37,994 nt of DNA. It comes from a virus. Positions within the stretch are counted from its first letter, which is position 1, and the number at the start of each line of letters is the position of its first letter. The notes under the pieces were generated by a model. It was not told where the DNA came from and searched no databases. It saw nothing but the letters and a program-made list of their open reading frames with translations. The DNA lies in IMG/VR virus record IMGVR_UViG_3300025132_000110, positions 1 to 37,994 of that record; one strand, written 5' to 3'. This document shows positions 30,103 to 37,994 of this stretch, piece by piece. A program made the translations under genes and the position numbers.

Positions 30103-31617
30103 CTACATACTGGCTATTTGAGAGGGAAATAACTCTTCTATAAATGACATTACACCAGCAACTGGAATTCTTCTTCTCCCTAAGATACCGCCCGCTACAT
30201 TTCTAGTGTCAAGTTGTTTTCCACGAACCATATCTCCTTGAGGTGAAAACATTTCAGCATATCCGGGATATCTAAATTGTCTTGTGTTAGGATCGTAGAT
30301 AGAAAGAAGATCTTTTTCTAACTTTTCCCTTATGCTCTTTGACCTTTTTAATGCGTTTTTATAAGATTGATCTCCTCCTTTACTATTTGAATACCTTGAT
30401 CGATCTTCTAATTTTTTAATTTCTGAGATTTTATCTGCTGTTATAGAAAACGCTTTTTCCGGTGCTCCATACGGGCCTTTGGGAGGACTAATTTTCGTAG
30501 AAATAGTTTGACCAGTTGTATCATTGACTTGATCAGTTGATCGTCTTGGGTTTGCTTGAAGAGTGTTTAAGCCGGGTATTGTCATAGGCCCAACAGGCAT
30601 ATCTTGATTGTCGATATCGCTAGTCATATCATTTAACCTTTTATTAATACTCTCTTCAAAAGCTACCATTTCTTCATCAGTTGGTGCACCTACCCCTTCA
30701 AAAGTTGAACCTTCAGTGATATTAGGCATTGCTAATCCTAATCTATCTGCTTCCAGTCTTTTAGCTAAAAACTCTTGGTTTCTTTGTTCTTTAGTAACGG
30801 CATCTGACTGTAATTTTGCTGCATCAATAACAGATTGACGGTACTGTTCTTCTGTTTCAAGTTTATATCTAGGGTTAAACAGTATCTCCTGATAGGTTTT
30901 TTTTGCAGATTCTAAATCTTCTAAGGCTTTCTTTCTTATCTCATCCACGGTGGCTTTGCTAGCAACTTCACTTAAATCTTTTATGTTTTTTTCTGTTTCA
31001 ATAAGAGCTGTATAGTCTACTCTTCCCTGTTGTCCCATATTTTGCCATTCACTAACCGGTATCATACCTTGATTCATCCGTTTAATTCTAGAGCTTACTG
31101 TATTTTTAATTTGAAATAATTGACTATCAATTTTTCCACCAACTTTTGTATCATATTTATTTTCAAACTCTTTTATTTCATCCATATAAGCGTATATATC
31201 GCTAGAGTTTTTAGGGATATTTGGCAATCTATTTCTCAAATCTACAAAATCATCATTCATACCCTCTGTTTTAGTTCTTGCTTCACCTGCTGCCGTAGCG
31301 GCAATATTATCGCCTAAGGAATTATATATAGAAATTGCCTGATCGTATTGTTCGTTTTTTAGCAACTCATCAGCTGTATTTCTTTTTAGTCTATTCTCAT
31401 CTCTTATAATACCCTGTTGATACCTCTCTTCATTTCTCCTATCTAAAGACTTTTGCCTACTTAAAGCATCATTGTATTTTTTTTCTTCTAATTTCTGTGC
31501 TTGATACTGACCTACATAATCTGGTAAGCGATCTAGAAAATCTGCAAGGGGTGTTTCGTATTGACCGGGAGCCATACGCTGTCTTCTACTGTATATTGAT
31601 TTTACTCCGTTAGCCAT
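30103..31617 (-). CDS. Internal virion protein, coiled-coil rich (504 aa)
   Basis: N-terminal YSRRQRMAPGQYETPLADFLD, then long helical blocks (QKLEEKKYNDALSRQ, IRDENRLKRNTADEL, ATVDEIRKKALEDLESAKK). No catalytic motif visible. Lies between two other likely ejection proteins, two bases after the upstream stop; three in a row is the usual number in short-tailed phages. Confidence 0.6.
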   Translation of the reverse strand: MANGVKSIYSRRQRMAPGQYETPLADFLDRLPDYVGQYQAQKLEEKKYNDALSRQKSLDRRNEERYQQGIIRDENRLKRNTADELLKNEQYDQAISIYNSLGDNIAATAAGEARTKTEGMNDDFVDLRNRLPNIPKNSSDIYAYMDEIKEFENKYDTKVGGKIDSQLFQIKNTVSSRIKRMNQGMIPVSEWQNMGQQGRVDYTALIETEKNIKDLSEVASKATVDEIRKKALEDLESAKKTYQEILFNPRYKLETEEQYRQSVIDAAKLQSDAVTKEQRNQEFLAKRLEADRLGLAMPNITEGSTFEGVGAPTDEEMVAFEESINKRLNDMTSDIDNQDMPVGPMTIPGLNTLQANPRRSTDQVNDTTGQTISTKISPPKGPYGAPEKAFSITADKISEIKKLEDRSRYSNSKGGDQSYKNALKRSKSIREKLEKDLLSIYDPNTRQFRYPGYAEMFSPQGDMVRGKQLDTRNVAGGILGRRRIPVAGVMSFIEELFPSQIASM

Positions 31618-31619
31618 TA

Positions 31620-33473
31620 TTAACTAATCCTTATCCATCTACCTTCTCCCTGTGCTCCATCGGGGCCAACTCGCCTTCTGAATTGCCAGATTTGATCACC
31701 AAAAGAATAGTCTGTATTTGGCATAGCGTTTGCAGGGGGATTCCAGTTAGGATCATTCGTAGGTACTGGTGTTGCAGCAAGTTGTTCTTCAGGGGTTAGT
31801 TCTGTAATACCGGAAACTTCTGCTCCTATATCGGCAGCTAATTGCTGTTTAATACGTTCTTGATAATCCTCTGCAGACTTTTCTCTAGCTTCACTTGCTA
31901 TATCAGATGAAGCTTGAGTTAAATCAAGTAAACTTTGTTGCTGTACCCCACTACCTGAAAACCCCTGTTTAGCAGACAACGCAGTAGTACCAATTTTTGC
32001 TTGTTCCAAGTCTCCTCTAGTATTTCTTATCAGTGGATTAACTTTTCCATAATCAAAACCCTCATAATACTTAGAAGCATCATCGTCTATTCTCAATCCC
32101 ATACTAGTTGCTATGTCTTGAACATTAGTATTATAACCAGCTGTATCTGACACTGATGGTGAAAACTGTCCTTGTTCAGAATCTTGAGTAGGGTCAAATC
32201 CTGTTGGAGGGGTATAGTATGAATAAGGATTTGGAGTATTGGTAAAAGTACCCGAACCAAACCCACCAGACCTTTCCATAATTGGGCCACCTTCTTCATA
32301 GTTAATAAGACCGCCACCCTCTCGATTTACAAACGCTGGAGCCTCTGTTCCGAGTGACTGATAGTACTTCTCAAGATTGCCTTGTAAAGTCGCACTCCTA
32401 GCAAGGCTATCCTTTGATTCTTGTATAGATCTTAAGGCTTCAAGAACTGCGTTCTCTTGTCCTATTGCATTTGAAGCTGACAACGTATCCTCATAACTTG
32501 CTGGGTTAAAGAAATTATTTGAAAGATCTACGTCTGGAGATGCTTTTGGTATAGAGACTCCTAAAGCCTCAATGAGATTAAAATCAGGTGTAGACCCAGA
32601 GTCTAATGACATTAAAGCTTGCCCTCCATCACTCGCTAGCAGTGAAGATCTTCCTTCTGGTGTGTTTAAATACTCTAGTGTATCAGCATAGGCTGCACTA
32701 CCAGCTGCTTCTTTTTCAGCTATATTTAAAGCAAGTTCATTAAATTGTTGGCTAGTATCGTACAGCCCTTGTGTGTCAGGTTGAAGTGAAAAACCAGAAG
32801 TAGAAGGAGCAATACTACTCTTAGGTAAAGTCGCTGTGGGGTTCAGTAGGCCAAGCTGTGCGTAGGGATCTACTGCCTGAGAAGCTACTGCACTAGCACC
32901 TTCCATTCCAACCCCAGCTAATTTATCAGGTCTTAACTTACCTGCAACCGTTCCATACATTCCACCACCGGGTGCTAATCCTGCTGTTAATCCAGCCTTT
33001 AATCCAGAGACACCAGCTCTTTCTAGCATACCTTGGTTGTATTCCTCACTAGCTTCATCTATATCTTCAAAATCTTTTCCATAAAAAAATGTATCTGATG
33101 GTTGCTCAGATCTACGAGCTCTACCAGCCCCTATTCTTTCTCCAACTCCTTTTCCTATAGCTGTTCCAATTGCAGGGGCCAATAAACTTAATCCACCTGT
33201 AGCTGGAGCAAGAGCAGCCGCTAGCAAACCACCGCCAATTCCTAATGCAGACCCAAATAAACTACCTTTAGCTTGTCTTTTAGCTTCTTTTTCTTGAGCT
33301 GATTCTAAAGCTTTAATTTCTTTAACTTGTTGTAAGGCTCTTGCAACTTCAGCATCCCCACCAGTCTGCATCATAGTCATCAAACTAGGGGAGCTCCCCA
33401 TATAGTAGCCAGTCATATTAGAGCTTGATCTTAAGGGAGTTGAACTAGAATAAGTGTTAGATTTCTTGTGCAT
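31620..33473 (-). CDS. Internal virion / tail-associated protein with glycine-rich hydrophobic region (617 aa)
   Basis: A coiled helix at 41-68 (VARALQQVKEIKALESAQ) precedes a Gly/Ala-rich hydrophobic region at 71-110 (SALGIGGGLLAAALAP, AIGTAIGKGVGE), like membrane-inserting parts of ejection proteins. The remainder is Ser/Gly/Gln-rich and probably disordered, with IRNTRGDLEQAKIG near 480. AAGGGAAT before the ATG. Confidence 0.6.
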   Translation of the reverse strand: MHKKSNTYSSSTPLRSSSNMTGYYMGSSPSLMTMMQTGGDAEVARALQQVKEIKALESAQEKEAKRQAKGSLFGSALGIGGGLLAAALAPATGGLSLLAPAIGTAIGKGVGERIGAGRARRSEQPSDTFFYGKDFEDIDEASEEYNQGMLERAGVSGLKAGLTAGLAPGGGMYGTVAGKLRPDKLAGVGMEGASAVASQAVDPYAQLGLLNPTATLPKSSIAPSTSGFSLQPDTQGLYDTSQQFNELALNIAEKEAAGSAAYADTLEYLNTPEGRSSLLASDGGQALMSLDSGSTPDFNLIEALGVSIPKASPDVDLSNNFFNPASYEDTLSASNAIGQENAVLEALRSIQESKDSLARSATLQGNLEKYYQSLGTEAPAFVNREGGGLINYEEGGPIMERSGGFGSGTFTNTPNPYSYYTPPTGFDPTQDSEQGQFSPSVSDTAGYNTNVQDIATSMGLRIDDDASKYYEGFDYGKVNPLIRNTRGDLEQAKIGTTALSAKQGFSGSGVQQQSLLDLTQASSDIASEAREKSAEDYQERIKQQLAADIGAEVSGITELTPEEQLAATPVPTNDPNWNPPANAMPNTDYSFGDQIWQFRRRVGPDGAQGEGRWIRIS

Positions 33474-33532
33474 GGTGTAATTCCCTTGAATTTAAGAAAG
33501 TTTTTTGTAATAATAAATAGTTTAATTTCATT

Positions 33533-34099
33533 TTATATGCTAGCGGTAACTATAACGTACCAGTCTGCTCCATTTTTTAATAGCACAGCCACATCTGTAG
33601 CCGTATCTAAAGCAAAGTCACTACCGCCGGGCAAAAATATATTATCTTCATTGTCCTTAATAGTTACTGTTCTAGCTCCATTAACAGCTCTTAATATTAA
33701 AATTTGACCAGAAACCCCACCGTTAATAGTATCTAAGTCGTCATTTCCACTAGCTCCTTGAACATCTACTTCATGTAAGGAATGGGTTACGGTAATAGCA
33801 CCACTTGCTATTTCTAAATTAGGGCCCTGTTCAAACACCAGATCTTTAGCGGTAACTTTTGTTTTAGTCCTACCGGAAACTTCTAAATTCCTATCCACAA
33901 TCTGATCACCGTTTGCAGATAAATAAGTCTTCCAAAGCTTACCAAATTTTTTACGATACAAAGCTAATAAAGAATTGCTTTTTTTATGTAGGGCAACCTG
34001 TCCATCTACCATACTTGCTGGAGAAGGAATACCATTGAACTCAACAGTACTTTGTTTAGTATTAATAACTTTACGAATATCTCTTTCAGTTAACGGCAC
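33533..34099 (-). CDS. Spike or fibre-like structural protein (188 aa)
   Basis: N-terminus LTERDIRKVINTKQSTVEF, then beta-rich repeats; C-terminus ILRAVNGARTVTIKDNEDN and NGADWYVIVTASI, the same 'G..WYV' end as the decoration protein at 5214-5678. Between the nozzle protein and the ejection proteins, so a tail spike or plug is plausible. Start overlaps the upstream stop (TAATG). Confidence 0.58.
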   Translation of the reverse strand: MPLTERDIRKVINTKQSTVEFNGIPSPASMVDGQVALHKKSNSLLALYRKKFGKLWKTYLSANGDQIVDRNLEVSGRTKTKVTAKDLVFEQGPNLEIASGAITVTHSLHEVDVQGASGNDDLDTINGGVSGQILILRAVNGARTVTIKDNEDNIFLPGGSDFALDTATDVAVLLKNGADWYVIVTASI

Positions 34100-37000
34100 T
34101 AACTCACTCTCTTATTTCTAATAACTCTATACTCTATACTCAAATCGTTAAATTCAAATATACCAGCACTACCAACGTCAAATTTTATTTGAATACTTTG
34201 ACAAGCTAATGGATTCGTAGCAGGTGTTAACTTAACTACATCCCATTGTCCAGATGTATCTACTAAATTGCCTGTGAATGATCCACCACCGCTACCTGAA
34301 AAAGCTTGCTTGCCATCAATAGCGTATTTAAAAGGTGTAGTCTCAGCACCATCTGATTTATAAGTTACATAAACTGCATACACTTTCTTAATAAGACCCG
34401 GTTCACCAAAGTCAATATCTTTTGTTACGAACTCTTGTCCAGATGATGATTTACTTACTGGTAAAAACTTTTTAAAATCCACATCATTACTATTTTGCAA
34501 TCCTAAAACTAAATTATTATTCCAGTCTGTAACAAAGTTTGTATATGTTTCACTGTCGTCAAATATATTGCTATGAAATATCCAGCCGTTACTATCAAAA
34601 TCATATACCCAGCCTTGGTTAGAATTGGTAGTAGAGTCATTAGGGCTTCTTAACATGATTAAAGAATTACTAATAGCATCGTATCCAATCATAACGTCTT
34701 TAACATTTCCACTACCTCTATACCAAGACTGCCAATCCACATTGGTTGAGGTGTAAGAAGCACTGCTAGTTGCTATTTTCTTTTCAATTAAGTTCGTAGC
34801 TCTATTACCATCATAGATATAACAACCATCATCAGATACCCAAGCTATACCGTATTTAGTTTTTGTAACGCTAAAACTAAAATTAACACCTGCATATTTA
34901 ATAGTGTCCTCTAAATACCATCCTGCTGGACTAGGACTCGCAATATTAATTACATGAACTAAATTATTTTTAAAAGCCAGTAGTCTATCAGCATAAGACT
35001 CTAAGGCTGTATACTCTCCATAGTCACCCTTAGAAACGTCAATAAAGTTATGTTCTAAAAATGTATCAAATTTATTAATCTCACTATACATCAACCTATC
35101 GCCATGCTTTTGAAGCTCTATGTTTTTACCTTTTAACTTCACATTAGCAATAAAGGTTCTTCTATTAGCAATAACAGAAGCTTTGTATATTTCATTTCGC
35201 CCACCAAATGCATTGAAGTGAACATCAGGACTGTATCCATTGATAGTGTCATAAGTATCTATATTAGGAGTTGTAGCATTTCCTGTTGCAGGCCCTGTTA
35301 CATAATAACCTTTGCCACTCTGATAAGACCACCCAACATGATCTCCATCAAAGGTCATCTTAATACCTTTCACAATATCTATATCAACCAATAAAGTTAA
35401 ATCATTATCTGTATTAGCTAACCTTGTGTAAACCCTTGCCCCTACTAAACGAGCATTATAAGCTAAGTCTGCATACACAGATATTCTTAATGCCTTACCT
35501 CCAGCTGATGTATGAGTTCCGGCAGCTAAATTACTTCCATCGTCTCCATCTCCCATTTGAAATGGTAAAGACTCTTGATTGTTTTCATAAACAAAACTTT
35601 GATAAAATTCATAAGTACCCGCTTCCCAGTCCCCATCAGCAGTACCGTCTGTAATACCAACATTAAAACCTAACCCTCTTTCCAATATAGGACTATCTCC
35701 TTGTATACAAGCATGAGGGTCACTAGCAGATCCACTTGTGTGAACACCTGATCCATCTAGTATACCGCCATATCTTCTTTGGTAAGTAATAGTACCGCCT
35801 TGCCCGCCTGATCTTTTTGTACAAAACAATACTTCTTTTGGAAAAGCACCTAATGCTTCCCCAATAGTAATAATTTCTCCGTTGGAAGCCTGATCTAATC
35901 TCTCAACAGCACTGGTGTTTTCAAAAGATAATTGATCTACTCTTCTTACAGTTAAGTTGTCTATATCTCCATGATGCTCAGAAGTACTAGATGATAATTT
36001 AATAATTAAATAGCTTGTAGTACTGGTGGCTGTGTAAGGAACTATTAATGTATTTCCGGTTGTATCTAAAGCGTGTTCAATAGCACCACTTTGATTGTCT
36101 GTATTGAAATTAGTAGAATCAGAACCTAAAGAAATGCTAATATTAGAATTACCAGCTGCTAGTACATCAAAACTTACTTGATAAGTGGCTCCCACAACAG
36201 TAGTTAGCCTAAGAGATACAGAACCTTGATTTGCTGATCCGTTAGTTAATACTCCAGTATTAGAGCTCATTGCAAACGTAGCTGAGTCAAATGCTGCAAA
36301 ACCATCACTATCTACTAATGTAGCACTTCCGTCTCCGTTATTGTCTTCAAAATCAAACAGGCTGTCATTGTCATTTAGAGCTCCAGCAAAAAATGTTTTT
36401 TTAGCAGATGGCAACATATTTGATAGTTCACCTGTGTCAGCTCTAAACCTTAAAAGACTTGTACTATCTTTTTTACCTCTTGCTACCCCTCTGTTCTCAC
36501 TATAAAAGTTAGTTGCTTGAGCAGGATCATGTTCATCTGCATTTAATGTAGTGTTACTCCCACCATTAACATTAGGAGAATTGATGTAAGCGTAAGTAAA
36601 AGAAGTCGCTAATTTAGGAGGAGCTAGTGTATTGGGATTTTCTTGCCAACCCGCAAAGCTTAAACCATATGTGCTTGCAAATTGTGTTCTTTGTATATAA
36701 CCAAACCACTTTATAAAACTTGTGTTTTCCTCATTAATATTACAAACTCGTAAAGATTCGTCTACAAAGTGATATATGTACTGAGCATTATCTCCAGTCG
36801 CTGTAGGGTTAATCGCATTCTTAATCCATCCGTCTGCACTTGCTGGACTTACACCCACATAGTCAGTCGTGGCGTTATTTGACCAAACGTCAATAGCGTT
36901 ATCACCACTTTCGTCTACGTCACCTAAAGCACATAATTTATCTCCCGGTGCTCGTATAACTTCTATAATGGGCTTTGTAGTACCAGCAGAATCTTCATCA

Positions 37001-37239
37001 GTTAAGATCTGTCCTTTTAAAGAATAATATACATCACCAGTACTTCCTAATGCTGTTCCATCGGTGTTGATTTCAGTAACTGTATAAACTCCATTATTGT
37101 TTGTAGTTCCAGATACTTTAATAGTATCGCCTACTTTAATTAGGTTTTGAACGGCAGAGTCGTCCGCAGTGTAAATAGTACTGTTTCCATTATCAGTACC
37201 ACCTACTAACTTCATAAAGTTATTTGAAGGAGTTGGCAT
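34099..37239 (-). CDS. Tail nozzle / stabilization protein, C-terminal part, with inserted CBM-like domain (1046 aa)
   Basis: Beta-rich throughout. Late motifs DRLLAFKNNLVHVINIASP, GIAWVSDDGCYIYDG and MIGYDAISNSLIM are like P22 gp10 or T7 gp12 tail proteins, a beta-propeller nozzle at the tail tip. Residues about 296-434 (FEDNNGDG..., VVGATYQVSFDVLAAG, STTSYLIIKLSSSTS, GDIDNLTVRRV) have the pattern of a carbohydrate-binding jelly roll. The N-terminal nozzle module is in a separate gene upstream. Confidence 0.68.
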   Translation of the reverse strand: MPTPSNNFMKLVGGTDNGNSTIYTADDSAVQNLIKVGDTIKVSGTTNNNGVYTVTEINTDGTALGSTGDVYYSLKGQILTDEDSAGTTKPIIEVIRAPGDKLCALGDVDESGDNAIDVWSNNATTDYVGVSPASADGWIKNAINPTATGDNAQYIYHFVDESLRVCNINEENTSFIKWFGYIQRTQFASTYGLSFAGWQENPNTLAPPKLATSFTYAYINSPNVNGGSNTTLNADEHDPAQATNFYSENRGVARGKKDSTSLLRFRADTGELSNMLPSAKKTFFAGALNDNDSLFDFEDNNGDGSATLVDSDGFAAFDSATFAMSSNTGVLTNGSANQGSVSLRLTTVVGATYQVSFDVLAAGNSNISISLGSDSTNFNTDNQSGAIEHALDTTGNTLIVPYTATSTTSYLIIKLSSSTSEHHGDIDNLTVRRVDQLSFENTSAVERLDQASNGEIITIGEALGAFPKEVLFCTKRSGGQGGTITYQRRYGGILDGSGVHTSGSASDPHACIQGDSPILERGLGFNVGITDGTADGDWEAGTYEFYQSFVYENNQESLPFQMGDGDDGSNLAAGTHTSAGGKALRISVYADLAYNARLVGARVYTRLANTDNDLTLLVDIDIVKGIKMTFDGDHVGWSYQSGKGYYVTGPATGNATTPNIDTYDTINGYSPDVHFNAFGGRNEIYKASVIANRRTFIANVKLKGKNIELQKHGDRLMYSEINKFDTFLEHNFIDVSKGDYGEYTALESYADRLLAFKNNLVHVINIASPSPAGWYLEDTIKYAGVNFSFSVTKTKYGIAWVSDDGCYIYDGNRATNLIEKKIATSSASYTSTNVDWQSWYRGSGNVKDVMIGYDAISNSLIMLRSPNDSTTNSNQGWVYDFDSNGWIFHSNIFDDSETYTNFVTDWNNNLVLGLQNSNDVDFKKFLPVSKSSSGQEFVTKDIDFGEPGLIKKVYAVYVTYKSDGAETTPFKYAIDGKQAFSGSGGGSFTGNLVDTSGQWDVVKLTPATNPLACQSIQIKFDVGSAGIFEFNDLSIEYRVIRNKRVS

Positions 37240-37251
37240 TATACCCTTGTT

Positions 37252-37656
37252 TTAACTTGGTAAGTCTGGTATATCTGCAGGAGTATCATCGCTACTAGCT
37301 ACTCTATGAAAACTTATATTTCCATTACCAGTTCCAAGGGCTAAGTCTGTACCACTCTTAGTTTCTGTAATAGTTTGTTCAGAAGCTCCGCTATGATCTG
37401 ATTCAAAATAAAAAAAGCCATAACCGCCAGATCCTAATATGTTAGCCGTTCTACTAACAATGTACTCTGTTAAATCCGTAGTTCCGTCAGAACCTTCTAT
37501 AGCATCGTATAACCCACCAGCACTTTTTATTTTACCTAATGAATCAATAGACATATCCTGTATATAAGAATACTCATTGTCAGGTATATCTCTAGGATCT
37601 TTACGATTATTCATACCTCCAGACCAATCTTTAATTGTCAAGAGTCTTTTAGGCAT
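37252..37656 (-). CDS. Tail nozzle N-terminal module (134 aa)
   Basis: KDWSGGMNNRKDPRDIPDNEYSYIQDMSIDSLGKI (residues about 8-42) is the classic start of gp10/gp12-like tail proteins (SGG.N....P..I.DNE......). The protein then stops after 134 residues, and the propeller part begins in the next gene after 12 bases with its own ribosome site (CAAGGG). So the usual single protein is split in two. Confidence 0.65.
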   Translation of the reverse strand: MPKRLLTIKDWSGGMNNRKDPRDIPDNEYSYIQDMSIDSLGKIKSAGGLYDAIEGSDGTTDLTEYIVSRTANILGSGGYGFFYFESDHSGASEQTITETKSGTDLALGTGNGNISFHRVASSDDTPADIPDLPS

Positions 37657-37853
37657 TACTTACTTCCAAATATCTTAGAGAAAAAACCTTTCTTAGATTT
37701 CTTACCCTTAGCACCGCCAATCTTCTTACCTTTTTTCTTTTTCTTCTTAACATCTTCCATCATTGCATACTGCTCTAAATGTTTATCAGCAATGCTTGAA
37801 GGTTCTACACTGAGTGAAGATACTGTTAAAAGAGCTATTATTGAATGAACCAT
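37656..37853 (-). CDS. Small protein with hydrophobic start and Lys-rich tail (65 aa)
   Basis: MVHSIIALLTVSSLSVEPSS is a short hydrophobic segment, followed by KKKKKKGKKIGG and KKGFFSKIFGSK. It may be a membrane-anchored or packaged basic protein. TAATG coupling at both ends supports translation. Confidence 0.55.
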   Translation of the reverse strand: MVHSIIALLTVSSLSVEPSSIADKHLEQYAMMEDVKKKKKKGKKIGGAKGKKSKKGFFSKIFGSK

Positions 37854-37993
37854 TATTTAAACTCCTGTATTAATTGTTTAATTTTTACAAACATCTCATC
37901 GTCTTTTTTAGTAGGTGTTATTCTTACTATTTGATCTATAAACCAAATAACTGCACCTTTTGTACCATGTTTTTTAAGTTTTTTTGCAATATA
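37853..37993 (-). CDS. C-terminal part of an unidentified late protein (runs off the right edge)
   Basis: The last 46 residues of a frame open to the window edge: KKLKKHGTKGAVIWFIDQI, ending KIKQLIQEFK. One hydrophobic patch. The stop overlaps the next gene's ATG. Function unknown. Confidence 0.5.
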   Translation of the reverse strand, partial: YIAKKLKKHGTKGAVIWFIDQIVRITPTKKDDEMFVKIKQLIQEFK

Positions 37994-37994
37994 T

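Noticed and set aside
32111-32317. 68-aa minus frame inside the 617-aa virion protein
   Set aside because: Out-of-frame shadow of a long gene with no start signal.
1-37994. tRNA genes, integrase or repressor
   Set aside because: No cloverleaf with a TTC-like T arm and no recombinase or repressor motifs were seen on reading both strands.

Overview
The window is most of a tailed-phage genome, most likely a lytic, short-tailed (podovirus-like) marine phage. It is AT-rich, densely packed with small genes, and has no integrase, repressor or tRNA that I can see. The packaging and head genes (small and large terminase, P22-type portal, scaffold, SU10-like capsid), the S74-style tail-fibre start and several small late proteins (DUF5872- and DUF6321-like lysine-rich proteins, a Gly-rich 'LTPGEFVIRK' protein) are types I associate with uncultured ocean phages, including those of SAR11-like hosts. 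The host assignment is inference.

Layout. Positions 1-13903 are all minus strand and read from right to left: terminase small and large subunits, M15 endolysin, Gly-rich protein, portal, scaffold, major capsid protein, decoration protein, a group of tiny basic proteins, a long coiled-coil structural protein, several small virion or connector-like proteins and a partial tail fibre that runs off the left edge. Positions 13904-14553 are a non-coding divergent region with a 9-bp AT-rich tandem repeat, promoter-like sites and a foldable leader. Positions 14554-26136 are plus-strand early genes: DUF932, a GP88-like cysteine protein, about 30 mostly tiny proteins (many Zn-ribbon-like, some membrane), a zincin, an HNH endonuclease, a Cas4-like nuclease, two more PD-(D/E)XK-type nucleases and SSB-like candidates. 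Positions 26126-37994 are minus strand again: two pieces of a tail-nozzle protein, a spike-like protein and three large proteins likely to be internal or ejection proteins.

On a circular map the two minus-strand blocks join into one late unit. It diverges from the single early unit near 14 kb and converges with it at 26.13 kb. The window ends cut through genes on both sides, so part of the late region lies outside. No DNA polymerase, primase, helicase or RNA polymerase is visible in the complete early block, so replication probably relies on the host or on recombination functions.

The most unusual signals are regulatory. Four early promoter-like sites share TTGGAA-like and TATAAT-like boxes exactly 19 bp apart. 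Four long nested stem-loops (72-94 nt) each end 18-27 nt before a start codon in the early operon; in the one before the Cas4-like nuclease the 3' arm can pair either with its partner arm or with the next ribosome binding site, and a 26-codon mini-ORF runs through the element. There are also four copies of a 13-bp iteron-like repeat after the DUF932 gene, and a 9-bp tandem repeat array in the divergent region. All family assignments come from reading motifs, without any database search.
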